From: Acidimicrobiales bacterium
GTDB taxonomy: Bacteria > Actinomycetota > Acidimicrobiia > Acidimicrobiales > MedAcidi-G1
NCBI GenBank assembly: GCA_029245675.1
Contig: JAQWOV010000032.1
Coordinates: 57,506-121,505, forward strand
Direction of reading: 5' to 3'
DNA length: 64,000 bases
Shown one piece after another: positions 45,494-55,253 of this stretch. The position numbers and the translations under genes are program-made. Position 1 is the first letter of the stretch; each line of letters begins with the position of its first letter. The notes below the pieces were generated by a model. The model searched no databases, had not been told where the DNA came from, and worked only from the letters and a program-made list of their open reading frames with translations.

Positions 45494-47038
45494 ATGAAAC
45501 GTTTGGTGCCGGCATCTCTATCACTGATACTTCTCTTTGTTTTATTGTCTGCGTGCCGAGTAGAAACTACAGTCGTCATTGATGTTGAGCCTGATGGATC
45601 AGGAGAAGTAGCAGTAATCGTAGCTTTAGATGAAAAAGCAGTTGCGGCGGTTGAAAATACTGAATCTCTTTCAGAACAGTTACGTATTGCCGATTTGTTG
45701 GATGCCGGGTGGGAAGCAAGTGGGCCAGAACTTTCAGCAAGCGATGGGATAACTCGAATTACAGCCACAAAGTCTTTCTCAGTGCCAGAACGTCTTCCTG
45801 GGGTCTTGAATGACATAGCAGGACCAGAAGTCTTCACGAATGTTTCACTGGTACGTCAAAGATCTTTTGCGAGGACATCATGGGATTTAACCGGGCAAAT
45901 AGACTTGTCGTCTGGGTTAGCTCTCTTTAGTGATCCAGATTTAGAAGCTGCTTTATCTGGGTTAGTGCTTGGACGGACTGAAGAAGAAATTAGAGAATTT
46001 GCTGGCTGCACTACACCAGAATGTCGATCTACCGACATGTTTCTTTTCAATCTTGAAGTTCCGTTACGCGATGGCGGTAAAGGAAATGGAGCAATCGACA
46101 GCAATGTGGCTTCTTGGAGTTTTCTTTTAGGAGAAACCCAAAGTGAGTCATTTAATTTGCGTTGGACGGTTGAGGATCAAGCTCCAAGATTGTGGAGAAT
46201 AGGGTCGGTAATCGCAGCTGTCTTATTCATCTTGGTTGTCGGACTCCAAATTGTGCGCCGCCGTCAAGGCCCTCAAGCTGGCCCATCTTTCCCCAAGCCT
46301 AAAAAACCAATTCGTCGGTCTAGAGAAATTATTCAAGAATCTCCGGGTGGAGTCCAAGAAGAAACTTCACGCAGTCTTGAGCTACTTGTCTTAGGCGGGG
46401 TGGGAGTTATTTGGGAAGGAGGAAATAATCCTGAAGGACTATTGGTTTCTTACGTTCATGACAAAGGCGGTATCGCTGATACACAAGAGATCGCAGATCG
46501 TTACCGCTCTGCCAGTTTAGGCCACGTATCACAAGAAGATTTTTGGTCTTCGCTTGGAGTTAATGGACTCGTTTCAGAAATCGAAGAGGAATATTTAGAT
46601 CGTGTAATTGTTCGAACAGATGTGATCCCTTTCTTGGACCGCATGAAAGAACGTGAATTTGAAGTAGCTTGCCTTACTAACGCCGTATTGCCTTGGGCAT
46701 TACAACTCAGACAACGCTTCGGTCTTGATGAATTCATATCTCACTGGGTGATAAGTGGAGAAGTAGGAGCACGTAAACCTAGCCAAGCCATGTTCGAAGC
46801 ACTGCGTCGAACATCTGGAGTCTCTTTCACAAATATGCTCTTAATTGATTCAGAAGTGTCGACTCTTGAAGCAGCTAAAGGTTTAGGTATTTCTACAGTG
46901 CTTCTAAAAGGATCCGCCCTGATTCCCGAAGGATTCCCACATCCAGTAATAAATAGTTTCGCTGAACTTTTTAGACCAAGCGACTCTCAACCTGACCCAA
47001 AAACTGAATCAGAAATATTAGATCCTGAGAGCGAATAA
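45494..47038 (+). CDS. Lipoprotein (LppM/DUF3153-like) fused to a HAD-like domain without the catalytic Asp
   Basis: The 514-residue protein starts with a lipoprotein signal peptide whose lipobox LLSAC puts lipidation at Cys21. Residues 22-230 are a beta-rich part (VVIDVEPDGSGEVAVIVALDE) resembling the DUF3153 domain of mycobacterial LppM. One membrane helix follows (about 236-253, IGSVIAAVLFILVVGLQIV) with Arg-rich flanks. Residues 296-495 then have the HAD order: motif II CLTNAV (about 393-398), motif III GARKPS with Lys428, and motif IV LLIDSEVS (449-456). Motif I, normally DxDxT, is ELLVLGGVGVI and lacks both aspartates. The predicted topology puts the HAD-like part in the cytoplasm. No function can be assigned; signalling or scaffolding is possible. 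Confidence 0.65.
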   Translation: MKRLVPASLSLILLFVLLSACRVETTVVIDVEPDGSGEVAVIVALDEKAVAAVENTESLSEQLRIADLLDAGWEASGPELSASDGITRITATKSFSVPERLPGVLNDIAGPEVFTNVSLVRQRSFARTSWDLTGQIDLSSGLALFSDPDLEAALSGLVLGRTEEEIREFAGCTTPECRSTDMFLFNLEVPLRDGGKGNGAIDSNVASWSFLLGETQSESFNLRWTVEDQAPRLWRIGSVIAAVLFILVVGLQIVRRRQGPQAGPSFPKPKKPIRRSREIIQESPGGVQEETSRSLELLVLGGVGVIWEGGNNPEGLLVSYVHDKGGIADTQEIADRYRSASLGHVSQEDFWSSLGVNGLVSEIEEEYLDRVIVRTDVIPFLDRMKEREFEVACLTNAVLPWALQLRQRFGLDEFISHWVISGEVGARKPSQAMFEALRRTSGVSFTNMLLIDSEVSTLEAAKGLGISTVLLKGSALIPEGFPHPVINSFAELFRPSDSQPDPKTESEILDPESE

Positions 47039-47092
47039 ATTTTTTCGCTGCCGCCTGTTAGCGAATTAATCTCGGATAAGCAATAATTAAAT

Positions 47093-47755
47093 ATGAAAAT
47101 AAATCTTCCTTCTGGGACCAAAGCTGAAGTTGTGCATCCACCCAATGGCGATCCAAAAAGAGGCATGGTAATGATTCCCGATGTTATGGGTTTAAGGCCT
47201 CTATTTGTTGATTTAGCAAATGAACTAGCTGAAAAAAATCAGTGGTCGGTGTGTGTATTTGACCTTTATCCCGGTCAAGAAGATCTAGAAGTGGGAGAGA
47301 GACTAGCGACAGCCGGGTTATTAAAGGACGAAGATGTCTTAGGCGATGCGATCGCTGCAGCCGAAGCAACTAACTGTGACCCAGTAGGCGTTCTAGGGTT
47401 CTGCATGGGAGGCATGTATACGTTGAAAGCAGCGGCTACTCAACGATTCGACCGCCATTGTTCCTTTTACGGAATGATTCGAGTTCCTGACCAATGGCAA
47501 GGATCCGGTCAAGGAGAGCCATTAGAGTTGCTGAAATCCGGAGACCCAGCGTCAGTTTTAGCCATTATCGGCAGCCAAGATGACTGGACTCCTCCAGATC
47601 ATGTTGAGCTTCTTGCTGAGGCAGGAGTGAAGGTAGTTTGCTACGAAGAAGCGAACCATGGCTTCATTCATGACGCATCACGTCCCGCTCATCGCCCCGT
47701 TGAAGCAGCTGACGCTTGGCGTCAAGCAACAGAATGGTTCCAAAAGGATTGTTAA
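47093..47755 (+). CDS. Dienelactone hydrolase family protein
   Basis: An alpha/beta-hydrolase of 220 residues. VGVLGFCMGGMYTLKAA holds Cys104 in the nucleophile elbow, as in dienelactone hydrolase, where Cys replaces Ser. GSQDDWTPP supplies the acid residue and ANHGFIHDASR the catalytic His. Family members hydrolyse lactones or esters; the substrate is not predictable from sequence. It is flanked by a possible short inverted repeat upstream and the convergent crp-type gene. Confidence 0.85.
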   Translation: MKINLPSGTKAEVVHPPNGDPKRGMVMIPDVMGLRPLFVDLANELAEKNQWSVCVFDLYPGQEDLEVGERLATAGLLKDEDVLGDAIAAAEATNCDPVGVLGFCMGGMYTLKAAATQRFDRHCSFYGMIRVPDQWQGSGQGEPLELLKSGDPASVLAIIGSQDDWTPPDHVELLAEAGVKVVCYEEANHGFIHDASRPAHRPVEAADAWRQATEWFQKDC

Positions 47756-47768
47756 CTTCTGTTCAGAT

Positions 47769-48428
47769 TTATTTTGAACGGATTGTTAGTTGTTCGCGGT
47801 TAGTGATTCGGTAAGAACGATCCATCTGTTCTATCCATCCGAGCCGAACAAAAGCGGCAATAGCTTTGTTGACTCGCTCACGAGAAGCACCAACCATTCC
47901 CGCTAACTCTTCCTGAGTGATAGGAAGTGAAAACTCTTCGCTTTCTCCAGCAAGTTCAAGTAGCTTCTTAGCTGTACGCCCAGTGACGTCAAGGAAAACG
48001 GAGTCAGCAAGAGCTTCATCCATGTTTCTCAGTCGTCCAGCCAACATTTGAATAACTTGCCATAAATAAATAGGAGTTTCTTCGTAGAGAGAACGAACCT
48101 GCTGGTAGGGAATACAAGTGACGACAGAATCTTCTAGAGCTCTTGCTTGAGCAGAACGCCCTTTTCCATCGAAAAGACCCATTTCTCCAAATAAATCACC
48201 TTGTTCCATCAAAGCAACCATTGATTCTCGGCCATCTATAGATTTATTCACAATTGCGATTCTTCCGGATAGCACAATGTATAACTCATCAGGTGAGTCG
48301 TCTTCGCGAAAAATAATGTCGCCGCGCTGAAGGTCCCGGTCATGTGCTTCATTCACAATGCCTTCAAGGGCGTCTTCAGGTAGCTCCCCGAAAAGTAATG
48401 TTTCACGAAAGAAAGTAGTGTCTGGCAT
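47769..48428 (-). CDS. Crp/Fnr family transcriptional regulator
   Basis: The 219-residue protein has the cyclic-nucleotide-binding beta-roll (GDIIFREDDSPDELYIVLSGRI near residue 37, then GEMGLFDGKGRSAQARAL with the Arg that contacts the phosphate) and a C-terminal winged helix, ITQEELAGMVGASRERVNKAI, as recognition region. It is transcribed divergently from ispD with only 22 bp between the starts, so it may influence that promoter. The ligand could be cAMP or another nucleotide. Similar to the Crp that sits near ispD in other Acidimicrobiia only by inference. Confidence 0.85.
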   Translation of the reverse strand: MPDTTFFRETLLFGELPEDALEGIVNEAHDRDLQRGDIIFREDDSPDELYIVLSGRIAIVNKSIDGRESMVALMEQGDLFGEMGLFDGKGRSAQARALEDSVVTCIPYQQVRSLYEETPIYLWQVIQMLAGRLRNMDEALADSVFLDVTGRTAKKLLELAGESEEFSLPITQEELAGMVGASRERVNKAIAAFVRLGWIEQMDRSYRITNREQLTIRSK

Positions 48429-48450
48429 TTCAATAGACCATGCTAGTTAT

Positions 48451-49140
48451 ATGACACACTTAAATGACTCATCGGCTGAATATAGAATTCCGAATGTATG
48501 GACGGTCATCGTAGCTGCAGGAGGGTCTAGCCGTTTTGGTGCAGATAAACAGAAAGTAGCAATTGGTCAGAAAACTGTTCTTGAGTGTGCTGTCTCTACG
48601 GCCGGAACTGTTGGTCCCGTCGTTGTTGTTGGAAAAGCAGAATTTGTAGCAGAAATAGAAAAAACCTTTTCTTCAAATCAGAGTGTTGAGGCAGTTGTTG
48701 CAGGGGGTTCAACACGGACAGCTTCTGTTTCGGCAGGGTTATCAGCAGTTCCGAACACAGCAGAGATAATACTTATTCATGATGGGGCTCGCCCTTTAGC
48801 GACACAGGTCTTATTTAATCGAGTAATAGATGCAGTTAATGGGGGAGTTGATGCTGCAGTTCCTGGAATAGAAGTCAGCGATTCTCTTCGTAGTGTGAGA
48901 GGTCATGAAGTCAATCGGTCAGAAGTTGTTGCAGTGCAAACTCCGCAAGGCTTTAAAGCTTCAACAGTGCGGACTGCTTACTTGAATCAGGATGAATTCA
49001 CAGACGATGCCTCAAAAGTAGAGGCGACGGGTGTAAAAGTAGAGATAATTGAAGGTGAGTCAAATAACTTGAAAATCACGCATCCTGTGGACTTATTAGT
49101 AGCTAGACAAATATACAAAGAGGCAGAAGAGAATGACTGA
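48451..49140 (+). CDS. ispD: 2-C-methyl-D-erythritol 4-phosphate cytidylyltransferase
   Basis: IspD makes CDP-methylerythritol in the MEP isoprenoid pathway. The 229-residue product has VIVAAGGSSRFGADKQ near the N-terminus, the HDGARPLA segment and TPQGFKASTVRTAY, all signatures of the family. The frame extends upstream to 48358 inside the divergent Crp gene, but ATG 48451 gives the normal length and avoids that overlap. No ribosome site is seen, so translation may be leaderless. It overlaps ispF by 8 bp. Confidence 0.92.
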   Translation: MTHLNDSSAEYRIPNVWTVIVAAGGSSRFGADKQKVAIGQKTVLECAVSTAGTVGPVVVVGKAEFVAEIEKTFSSNQSVEAVVAGGSTRTASVSAGLSAVPNTAEIILIHDGARPLATQVLFNRVIDAVNGGVDAAVPGIEVSDSLRSVRGHEVNRSEVVAVQTPQGFKASTVRTAYLNQDEFTDDASKVEATGVKVEIIEGESNNLKITHPVDLLVARQIYKEAEEND

Positions 49141-49606
49141 GATACGAGTGGGACATGGATTTGATATCCACCCCTTTAGCGAAGATTCTGGTCGCTCCAT
49201 GGTTCTAGGAGGAGTAGTTTTTGAAGGTCCAGGTTTAGATGGGCACAGCGACGCAGACGCAGTGTCCCATGCTTGTATCGATGCTCTTCTTGGGGCAGCG
49301 GGATTAGGAAACATAGGTGAGCGTTACCCTGACACAGATGAGAAATTTTTGGGAGCAGACAGCCTTGCTTTACTCGCTGACACAGCAAAGGCGGTAACTG
49401 AAGCTTCATGGAAAATAGCAAATGTAGATTGCACAGTTGTTTTAGAAAATCCGAAACTATCTCCTCACCGTGAAGAAATGGAAAACCTTTTAAGTAAGGC
49501 AGTGGGCGCTCCAGTGACTGTTAAAGGCCGTCGCCCAGAAGGACTTGGAGCTCTTGGTCGTGAAGAAGGCATAGTCTGCTTTGCAATAGCGTTAGTGAGT
49601 AGGTAA
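49133..49606 (+). CDS. ispF: 2-C-methyl-D-erythritol 2,4-cyclodiphosphate synthase
   Basis: IspF is the next but one step of the MEP pathway. The 157-residue trimeric enzyme has GHGFDIHPF (Asp11 and His13 as metal ligands), GHSDADAVSHACIDALLGA, and VKGRRPEGLGALGREEGI near the C-terminus. The ATG overlaps ispD, and rlmB begins directly after the stop. In many actinobacteria cysS comes between ispF and rlmB; it is absent here. Confidence 0.95.
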   Translation: MTEIRVGHGFDIHPFSEDSGRSMVLGGVVFEGPGLDGHSDADAVSHACIDALLGAAGLGNIGERYPDTDEKFLGADSLALLADTAKAVTEASWKIANVDCTVVLENPKLSPHREEMENLLSKAVGAPVTVKGRRPEGLGALGREEGIVCFAIALVSR

Positions 49607-50524
49607 ATGAATCAGAATTCCCGAAACAGTGGTCCAGGGCGCAACCAGAAGAAAAAAGGTACTAAAAATTCAAAGAATATGCAGCAGAGTCAAAGGGGCT
49701 CCACTCCAGTTCGCCGCCGCCATGATGATTCTAAGAAAGGCTTAGGCGGAGACAGAGTAGAAGGAAGACAAGCTGTACGTGAGCTCTTACTCGCGGGGAA
49801 TCGCAGAGTTATGGAAGTGGTTTTAGCAGGAGATTTAGATCCTTCACCAATTCTTGACGACATCATTGACCTAGCAGACGAAGCGAAAGTCACGATTAGA
49901 GAATTAACAAGAGGAAAGTTTGAGTCAATGGCAAAAACAGAATCCTCTCAAGGAGTGATTGCGAATGCAGCTCCTCTTCGTGATTATGACCTTGAAGACC
50001 TTCTCCTTCTTGGCCCGCAAGGGCAGCTTCCTTTTTTACTGGTTTTAGATGGTGTTACTGATCCAGGAAACCTTGGAGCGATCTTGCGTTCAGCTGAATG
50101 CGCTGGCGTTACGGGAGTTATTTTGCCGCAACATCGAGCTGCTCGAGTTACCGCTACTGCAGCTAAATCAGCAGCTGGAGCAATCGAGCATTTGAGGTTA
50201 TGTTCGGTTTCAGGGCTTCCTAAGGCACTAACTCGGTTAGCAAAAGCAGGGGTATGGTCAATTGGTTTCGACGCTTCTGGCGACTCTCCAATTGAGAAAG
50301 TCCGAGTTGAAGATGGTGGAGTTGCTTTAGTTCTCGGAGCAGAGGGCTCTGGGATTTCAAGACTGGTTTCTGAACGCTGCGATAGTTTGGCATTCATACC
50401 AATGCAAGGCGTTTTATCTTCGATGAATGTCTCTGCAGCCGCGGCAGTAGCGCTATTTAATGTGGCGGGACGAAGACAAAAAGTACGAAATGAGCCCGAG
50501 GTCGGATTCGAACCGACGACCTGA
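49607..50524 (+). CDS. rlmB: 23S rRNA 2'-O-methyltransferase, TrmH/SPOUT family (RlmB-like)
   Basis: The protein has a basic, low-complexity N-terminal extension (about 45 residues) and then GDRVEGRQAVRELLLAGNR. The SPOUT motifs are LVLDGVTDPGNLGAILRSA (motif 1), LVLGAEGSGISRLVSERC (motif 2) and FIPMQGVLSSMNVSAAAAV (motif 3), which bind SAM in a trefoil knot. RlmB methylates G2251 of 23S rRNA. The reading frame continues 11 codons into the tRNA-Thr gene on the other strand, giving a tail EPEVGFEPTT, so the true functional C-terminus is probably near GRRQKV. Confidence 0.85.
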   Translation: MNQNSRNSGPGRNQKKKGTKNSKNMQQSQRGSTPVRRRHDDSKKGLGGDRVEGRQAVRELLLAGNRRVMEVVLAGDLDPSPILDDIIDLADEAKVTIRELTRGKFESMAKTESSQGVIANAAPLRDYDLEDLLLLGPQGQLPFLLVLDGVTDPGNLGAILRSAECAGVTGVILPQHRAARVTATAAKSAAGAIEHLRLCSVSGLPKALTRLAKAGVWSIGFDASGDSPIEKVRVEDGGVALVLGAEGSGISRLVSERCDSLAFIPMQGVLSSMNVSAAAAVALFNVAGRRQKVRNEPEVGFEPTT

Positions 50525-50566
50525 CGCTTACAAGGCGACTGCTCTGGCCAACTGAGCTACTCGGGC
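50493..50566 (-). tRNA. tRNA-Thr (anticodon UGU)
   Basis: Reading the reverse strand, a 74-base cloverleaf forms. The acceptor stem is GCCCGAG/CTCGGGC, the D-stem GCTC/GAGC and the anticodon loop CTTGTAA. The T-stem is GTCGG/CCGAC around TTCGAAT. The anticodon UGU reads ACA. The anticodon stem GTCGC/GCGTC has a U-U mismatch at its second pair. The discriminator is U, as in the CGU species, and CCA is not encoded. It overlaps the end of rlmB on the opposite strand. Confidence 0.93.
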
Positions 50567-50648
50567 TTGAGATAATAAGCGTAGGCCTTTTCGAACATAA
50601 ACAGAGGGGGTACTTGCGTATTGCTTCTAAAAAGGTGAAGATCAAGAG

Positions 50649-50930
50649 ATGGAACTTACCGAAAGAGACCGAGAAATATTAGAGTTTGAAAGATCATGGT
50701 GGACAGTTGATGTCCCAAAAGATCAACAGATTCAAGAAAAGTTTCAGTTATCTGCCACTCGGTATCATCAAATTTTAGTAGAGCTATTGGATATGCCGGC
50801 TGCGGCCATTTATGATCCCCTTGTGATTCGTCGTCTTCAACGACAGAGAGATCGCCGCAGACAAGCAAGATTGGACGCAGTCTCTGAGGAAAGGCCATCC
50901 TCAACTGGATCCACGGGAGATGAGATATGA
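50649..50930 (+). CDS. DUF3263 domain protein
   Basis: The 93-residue protein starts LTERDREILEFERSWW and continues with the helix-turn-helix-like RYHQILVELLDMPAA and DPLVIRRLQRQRDRRRQARL. These match the actinobacterial DUF3263 family. In Mycobacterium tuberculosis the member Rv0430 lies next to Rv0431, a LytR_C protein, just as here. Its function is unknown; the fold suggests nucleic-acid or protein binding. It overlaps the next gene by 4 bp. AAAGGTGAAG just upstream acts as a ribosome site. Confidence 0.8.
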   Translation: MELTERDREILEFERSWWTVDVPKDQQIQEKFQLSATRYHQILVELLDMPAAAIYDPLVIRRLQRQRDRRRQARLDAVSEERPSSTGSTGDEI

Positions 50931-51556
50931 GTAACGGTAAAAGAGGTAAAAAATCTGGAGTGGGGCTTGGGCCTAGCAATGGTTCGACAGCACCAAGAGG
51001 AATAATACTTATTGTTGTTGCTGTAGTTCTAGGCGTTTTGCTTTTATGGAAAGGTATTGATGGACCAACTTCAGATGTTGCTGGATCCTCAAGCAGTTCG
51101 GCAACAACGACCGTAGCGGAAACTGATTCCGGTGAAGAAGAGGGCGTTGAAGGAGAAGGTAGCGAATCGGACCTGTTAGACATAACCGGAGACCCGACAA
51201 CAACCACAACGACAACACTTTTTCCGCCAACTCCACCGGCTGAAGTTCAGGTTTTAGTGGCAAACGGTTCTGGTATTTCCGGTGGCGCTGGAACGGTAAC
51301 CGACATGCTCATCCCTAAGGGCTATACAACTCTGCCGGCAGCAAATGCAAATGTAACCGCACTTACTGGGATATATTTTCGAACTGGAATGTCTGAAGAA
51401 GCTCGAGTCATCCAGGAATACTTAGTCCCGGACTTACCCAATGTGCTTTTGCAGATGTCTGAGCTCCCTGAAGTTCCTGATTCGACAGCTGACCGGGTAG
51501 AGCAGGCAGACATTGTAATTATTCTTGGTAATGATGGAGTTATTCTTCCTGAGTAA
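50927..51556 (+). CDS. LytR C-terminal-domain membrane protein (VirR-like)
   Basis: The 209-residue protein has a basic cytoplasmic start, one membrane helix at about 25-42 (GIILIVVAVVLGVLLLW), a Ser/Thr/Glu-rich linker, and an extracytoplasmic LytR_C domain from EVQVLVANGSGISGGAG to the end. Mycobacterial VirR (Rv0431) has the same architecture and affects envelope integrity and vesicle release. The coupling to DUF3263 is the same as there. The equivalence of function is inference. Confidence 0.78.
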   Translation: MSNGKRGKKSGVGLGPSNGSTAPRGIILIVVAVVLGVLLLWKGIDGPTSDVAGSSSSSATTTVAETDSGEEEGVEGEGSESDLLDITGDPTTTTTTTLFPPTPPAEVQVLVANGSGISGGAGTVTDMLIPKGYTTLPAANANVTALTGIYFRTGMSEEARVIQEYLVPDLPNVLLQMSELPEVPDSTADRVEQADIVIILGNDGVILPE

Positions 51557-51562
51557 TCCGTT

Positions 51563-52570
51563 TTGCACGTAGTAGCCGCACCAGATAAATTCCGAGGAAC
51601 AGCATCTGCTCTAGAAGTAGCGACTGCTGTTGAGAGGGCAGTCTCAGAATATGGAGGCACTACAGCAGTTCTCCCTATGGCTGATGGCGGCGAAGGCACT
51701 CTTGAGGCTCTCGGCGGGTCAAATCAAACGTCCCTAGTAACCGGGCCTTTGGGTGGTTTGATTGAAGCCCCTTGGCAGATAACTGGAACTACAGCGATTA
51801 TAGAGATGGCTAAAGCTTCAGGCCTAATAACAATAGGCGGCCCAGAATTCAATGAAGTTCTGGATGCAACATCGGCAGGCACTGGGGAACTTATTTTAAG
51901 CGCTGTTGAACATGGTGCTACGAGAATCATCGTTGGGTTGGGTGGCTCAGCTAGCACAGATGGAGGGCTAGGAGCGATTGAAGCTATGGGTTCTCCAGCT
52001 AGATACCGCGGGATCGAAATATTGGTTGCTTGTGATGTGAATACACGTTTTGTTGATTCAGCGAAAATGTTTTCTCCACAAAAAGGAGCATCAAGGGCTG
52101 AGGTAGAAATGTTAGAGCGTCGGCTTAAACGGCTTGTTCAGATATATGAAGAAAAATTTGGAATAGACGTCTCGTCTTTAAATCATGGAGGGGCAGCTGG
52201 AGGGCTTGCTGGAGGGCTTGCGGCTTTAGGGGCACGATTAGTTGACGGCTTTGATCTTGTAGCGGATGAATTGAGGCTCGATGAATTTATCGAAAAGACA
52301 GATCTTGTGATCACTGGAGAAGGTCGTATAGATCAATCTTCTTTTGATGGAAAAGTTGTTGGTGGAGTTTCTGCGTATGCATCAGCGATGAGAAAACCTG
52401 TCTTGGCTGTTGCTGGTCAAGTTGAAATAGAAGTTAGAGATAGGATCCAAAATATTTCGCTTACTGAAGAGTTCGGCGAGCATCTATCTCAAACGGAGAC
52501 CGCAAACTGTGTACAGCAGTCAGTTGCTAGATTCCTAGAAGGTTTTAACTTCGATAACAAAAGTTTCTAG
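51563..52570 (+). CDS. Glycerate 2-kinase (GlxK/GK-1 family)
   Basis: The 335-residue protein has VVAAPDKFRGTASALEVATA at the N-terminus, PMADGGEGTLEAL near residue 40, IVGLGGSASTDGGLGAIEAMG and HGGAAGGLAGGLAALGA, all diagnostic of the family that phosphorylates glycerate, and TGEGRIDQSSFDGKVV near residue 252. It is somewhat shorter than the common 375-380 residues. The start at TTG 51563 puts the motif at residue 3 but lacks a ribosome site. It follows the LytR_C gene by 6 bp. Confidence 0.85.
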   Translation: MHVVAAPDKFRGTASALEVATAVERAVSEYGGTTAVLPMADGGEGTLEALGGSNQTSLVTGPLGGLIEAPWQITGTTAIIEMAKASGLITIGGPEFNEVLDATSAGTGELILSAVEHGATRIIVGLGGSASTDGGLGAIEAMGSPARYRGIEILVACDVNTRFVDSAKMFSPQKGASRAEVEMLERRLKRLVQIYEEKFGIDVSSLNHGGAAGGLAGGLAALGARLVDGFDLVADELRLDEFIEKTDLVITGEGRIDQSSFDGKVVGGVSAYASAMRKPVLAVAGQVEIEVRDRIQNISLTEEFGEHLSQTETANCVQQSVARFLEGFNFDNKSF

Positions 52571-52592
52571 AAAAAGTTACGCCTGTTTTGGG

Positions 52593-52621
52593 TTGTAATT
52601 TCAGTAGAATGCTGATTGGAT
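52593..52621 (+). promoter_or_regulatory. Candidate groEL2 promoter
   Basis: TTGTAA at 52593-52598 resembles a -35 box and lies 28 bp before the CIRCE, against 29 bp in the groES promoter. The matching -10 is weak (TTGGAT at 52616-52621). The parallel with the first operon is the main support. Confidence 0.35.
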
Positions 52622-52647
52622 TAGCACTCGCTCTAAAAGAGTGCCAA
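52621..52647 (+). promoter_or_regulatory. CIRCE (HrcA operator) of groEL2
   Basis: TTAGCACTC (52621-52629) and GAGTGCCAA (52639-52647) with a 9-base spacer match the CIRCE consensus in 17 of 18 arm positions; the one difference is C for T in the right arm. It lies 52 bp before the groEL2 start and predicts repression by HrcA. Confidence 0.9.
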
Positions 52648-52699
52648 AAGTCGAAAATGTTAATTACTACTACCTGTCCCAAGAAAGGCAGTTATTTAA

Positions 52700-54316
<1,617 letters not shown>

Positions 54317-54414
54317 AGACAACTAACTCGGCATCTTCTGATGCTGAAATTACTCTTTAGTAAAATTTTCCTTTAAGTTCAAGTGAAATGAGTTAGCAAC
54401 TAAGGATTGTTTCA

Positions 54415-55203
54415 ATGGCACGAGGTCGAACAAAGCGTGTTTTCACTCAACGAATAGATCCTGATGGATCGCGTCGAGTTCCAGATGAACTCATTGTGGA
54501 AGAGCCAATGTCAATTCGGCTTGACGGAGAACTCGTAGCTACAACTATGCGGACTCCTGGAGACGATTTTGAGCTAGCCGCCGGGTTTTGTTTCACTGAA
54601 GGCCTTCTCGGTGAAGCTGAAATCAAGTCAGTACGTTACTGCGGACAGGGAACTGCTAGCGAATCTGAATATAACGACGTCACCGTTGACACCGACGGCA
54701 ATGCCGAGCCACCTACGCCTCGACTAGGGCCTTCTTCCTCCTCATGCGGGATATGTGGAACAGAGGCAATAGATCAACTTTGCGAGCGGCTCAGCAAATT
54801 AGAAAACACCCCTTTTGACCTGAGTGTTATATCTACAGCAGCAACTGAAATTACTGAAGAACAAACCTTATTTATTGCTACCGGTACAGTTCATGCAGCC
54901 GCTGTATTTAATAGAGCAGGAGATCTAATACTCTTACGTGAAGATATTGGAAGACATAATGCTGTAGACAAAGTTGTAGGTAATCTGCTCCTCGATAAAA
55001 AACTTCCTTCAGAAGATTTAGGTCTATGGGTGAGTAGCAGAGCATCATTTGAAATGGTTCAGAAAGCTTGGGCTGCAGGATTTACAGCATTAGTAGCAGT
55101 TAGTGGACCGTCTGCTTTGGCGGTAGAAACAGCAAATAGGGCAGGTTTACAACTAGCCGGATTTGCTCGAGGTTTACGTCTTAATATTTACAATGAAGAT
55201 TGA
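54415..55203 (+). CDS. fdhD: Sulfurtransferase FdhD
   Basis: FdhD passes sulfur to the molybdenum cofactor of formate dehydrogenase. The 262-residue protein has the persulfide Cys pair SSSCGICG (Cys111, Cys114), the RTPGDDFELAAGFCFTEGL segment, and ATGTVHAAAVFNRAGD followed by EDIGRHNAVDKVVG, all typical. It predicts that a formate dehydrogenase is encoded elsewhere in the genome; none is in this window. Confidence 0.93.
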   Translation: MARGRTKRVFTQRIDPDGSRRVPDELIVEEPMSIRLDGELVATTMRTPGDDFELAAGFCFTEGLLGEAEIKSVRYCGQGTASESEYNDVTVDTDGNAEPPTPRLGPSSSSCGICGTEAIDQLCERLSKLENTPFDLSVISTAATEITEEQTLFIATGTVHAAAVFNRAGDLILLREDIGRHNAVDKVVGNLLLDKKLPSEDLGLWVSSRASFEMVQKAWAAGFTALVAVSGPSALAVETANRAGLQLAGFARGLRLNIYNED

Positions 55204-55253
55204 ACTTAGTTATCTGTCCACGAAAGGTAAAGAGGTCCGTAGACTCCTAAGTC

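Noticed and set aside
47044..47065. TTCGCT and AGCGAA inverted repeat after the lipoprotein-HAD gene as a terminator
   Set aside because: The stem is only 6 bp with a 10-base loop, and the T-run is on the wrong side for the plus strand. It may be a weak operator, but nothing supports that.
48358..48450. Extended N-terminus of ispD starting at ATG 48358
   Set aside because: It lies inside the divergent Crp coding region and adds 31 residues with no family counterpart; ATG 48451 gives the normal length.
54331..54344. GCATC/GATGC hairpin after groEL2 as terminator
   Set aside because: Only five base pairs and no continuous U-run; far weaker than the terminator after groEL copy 1.
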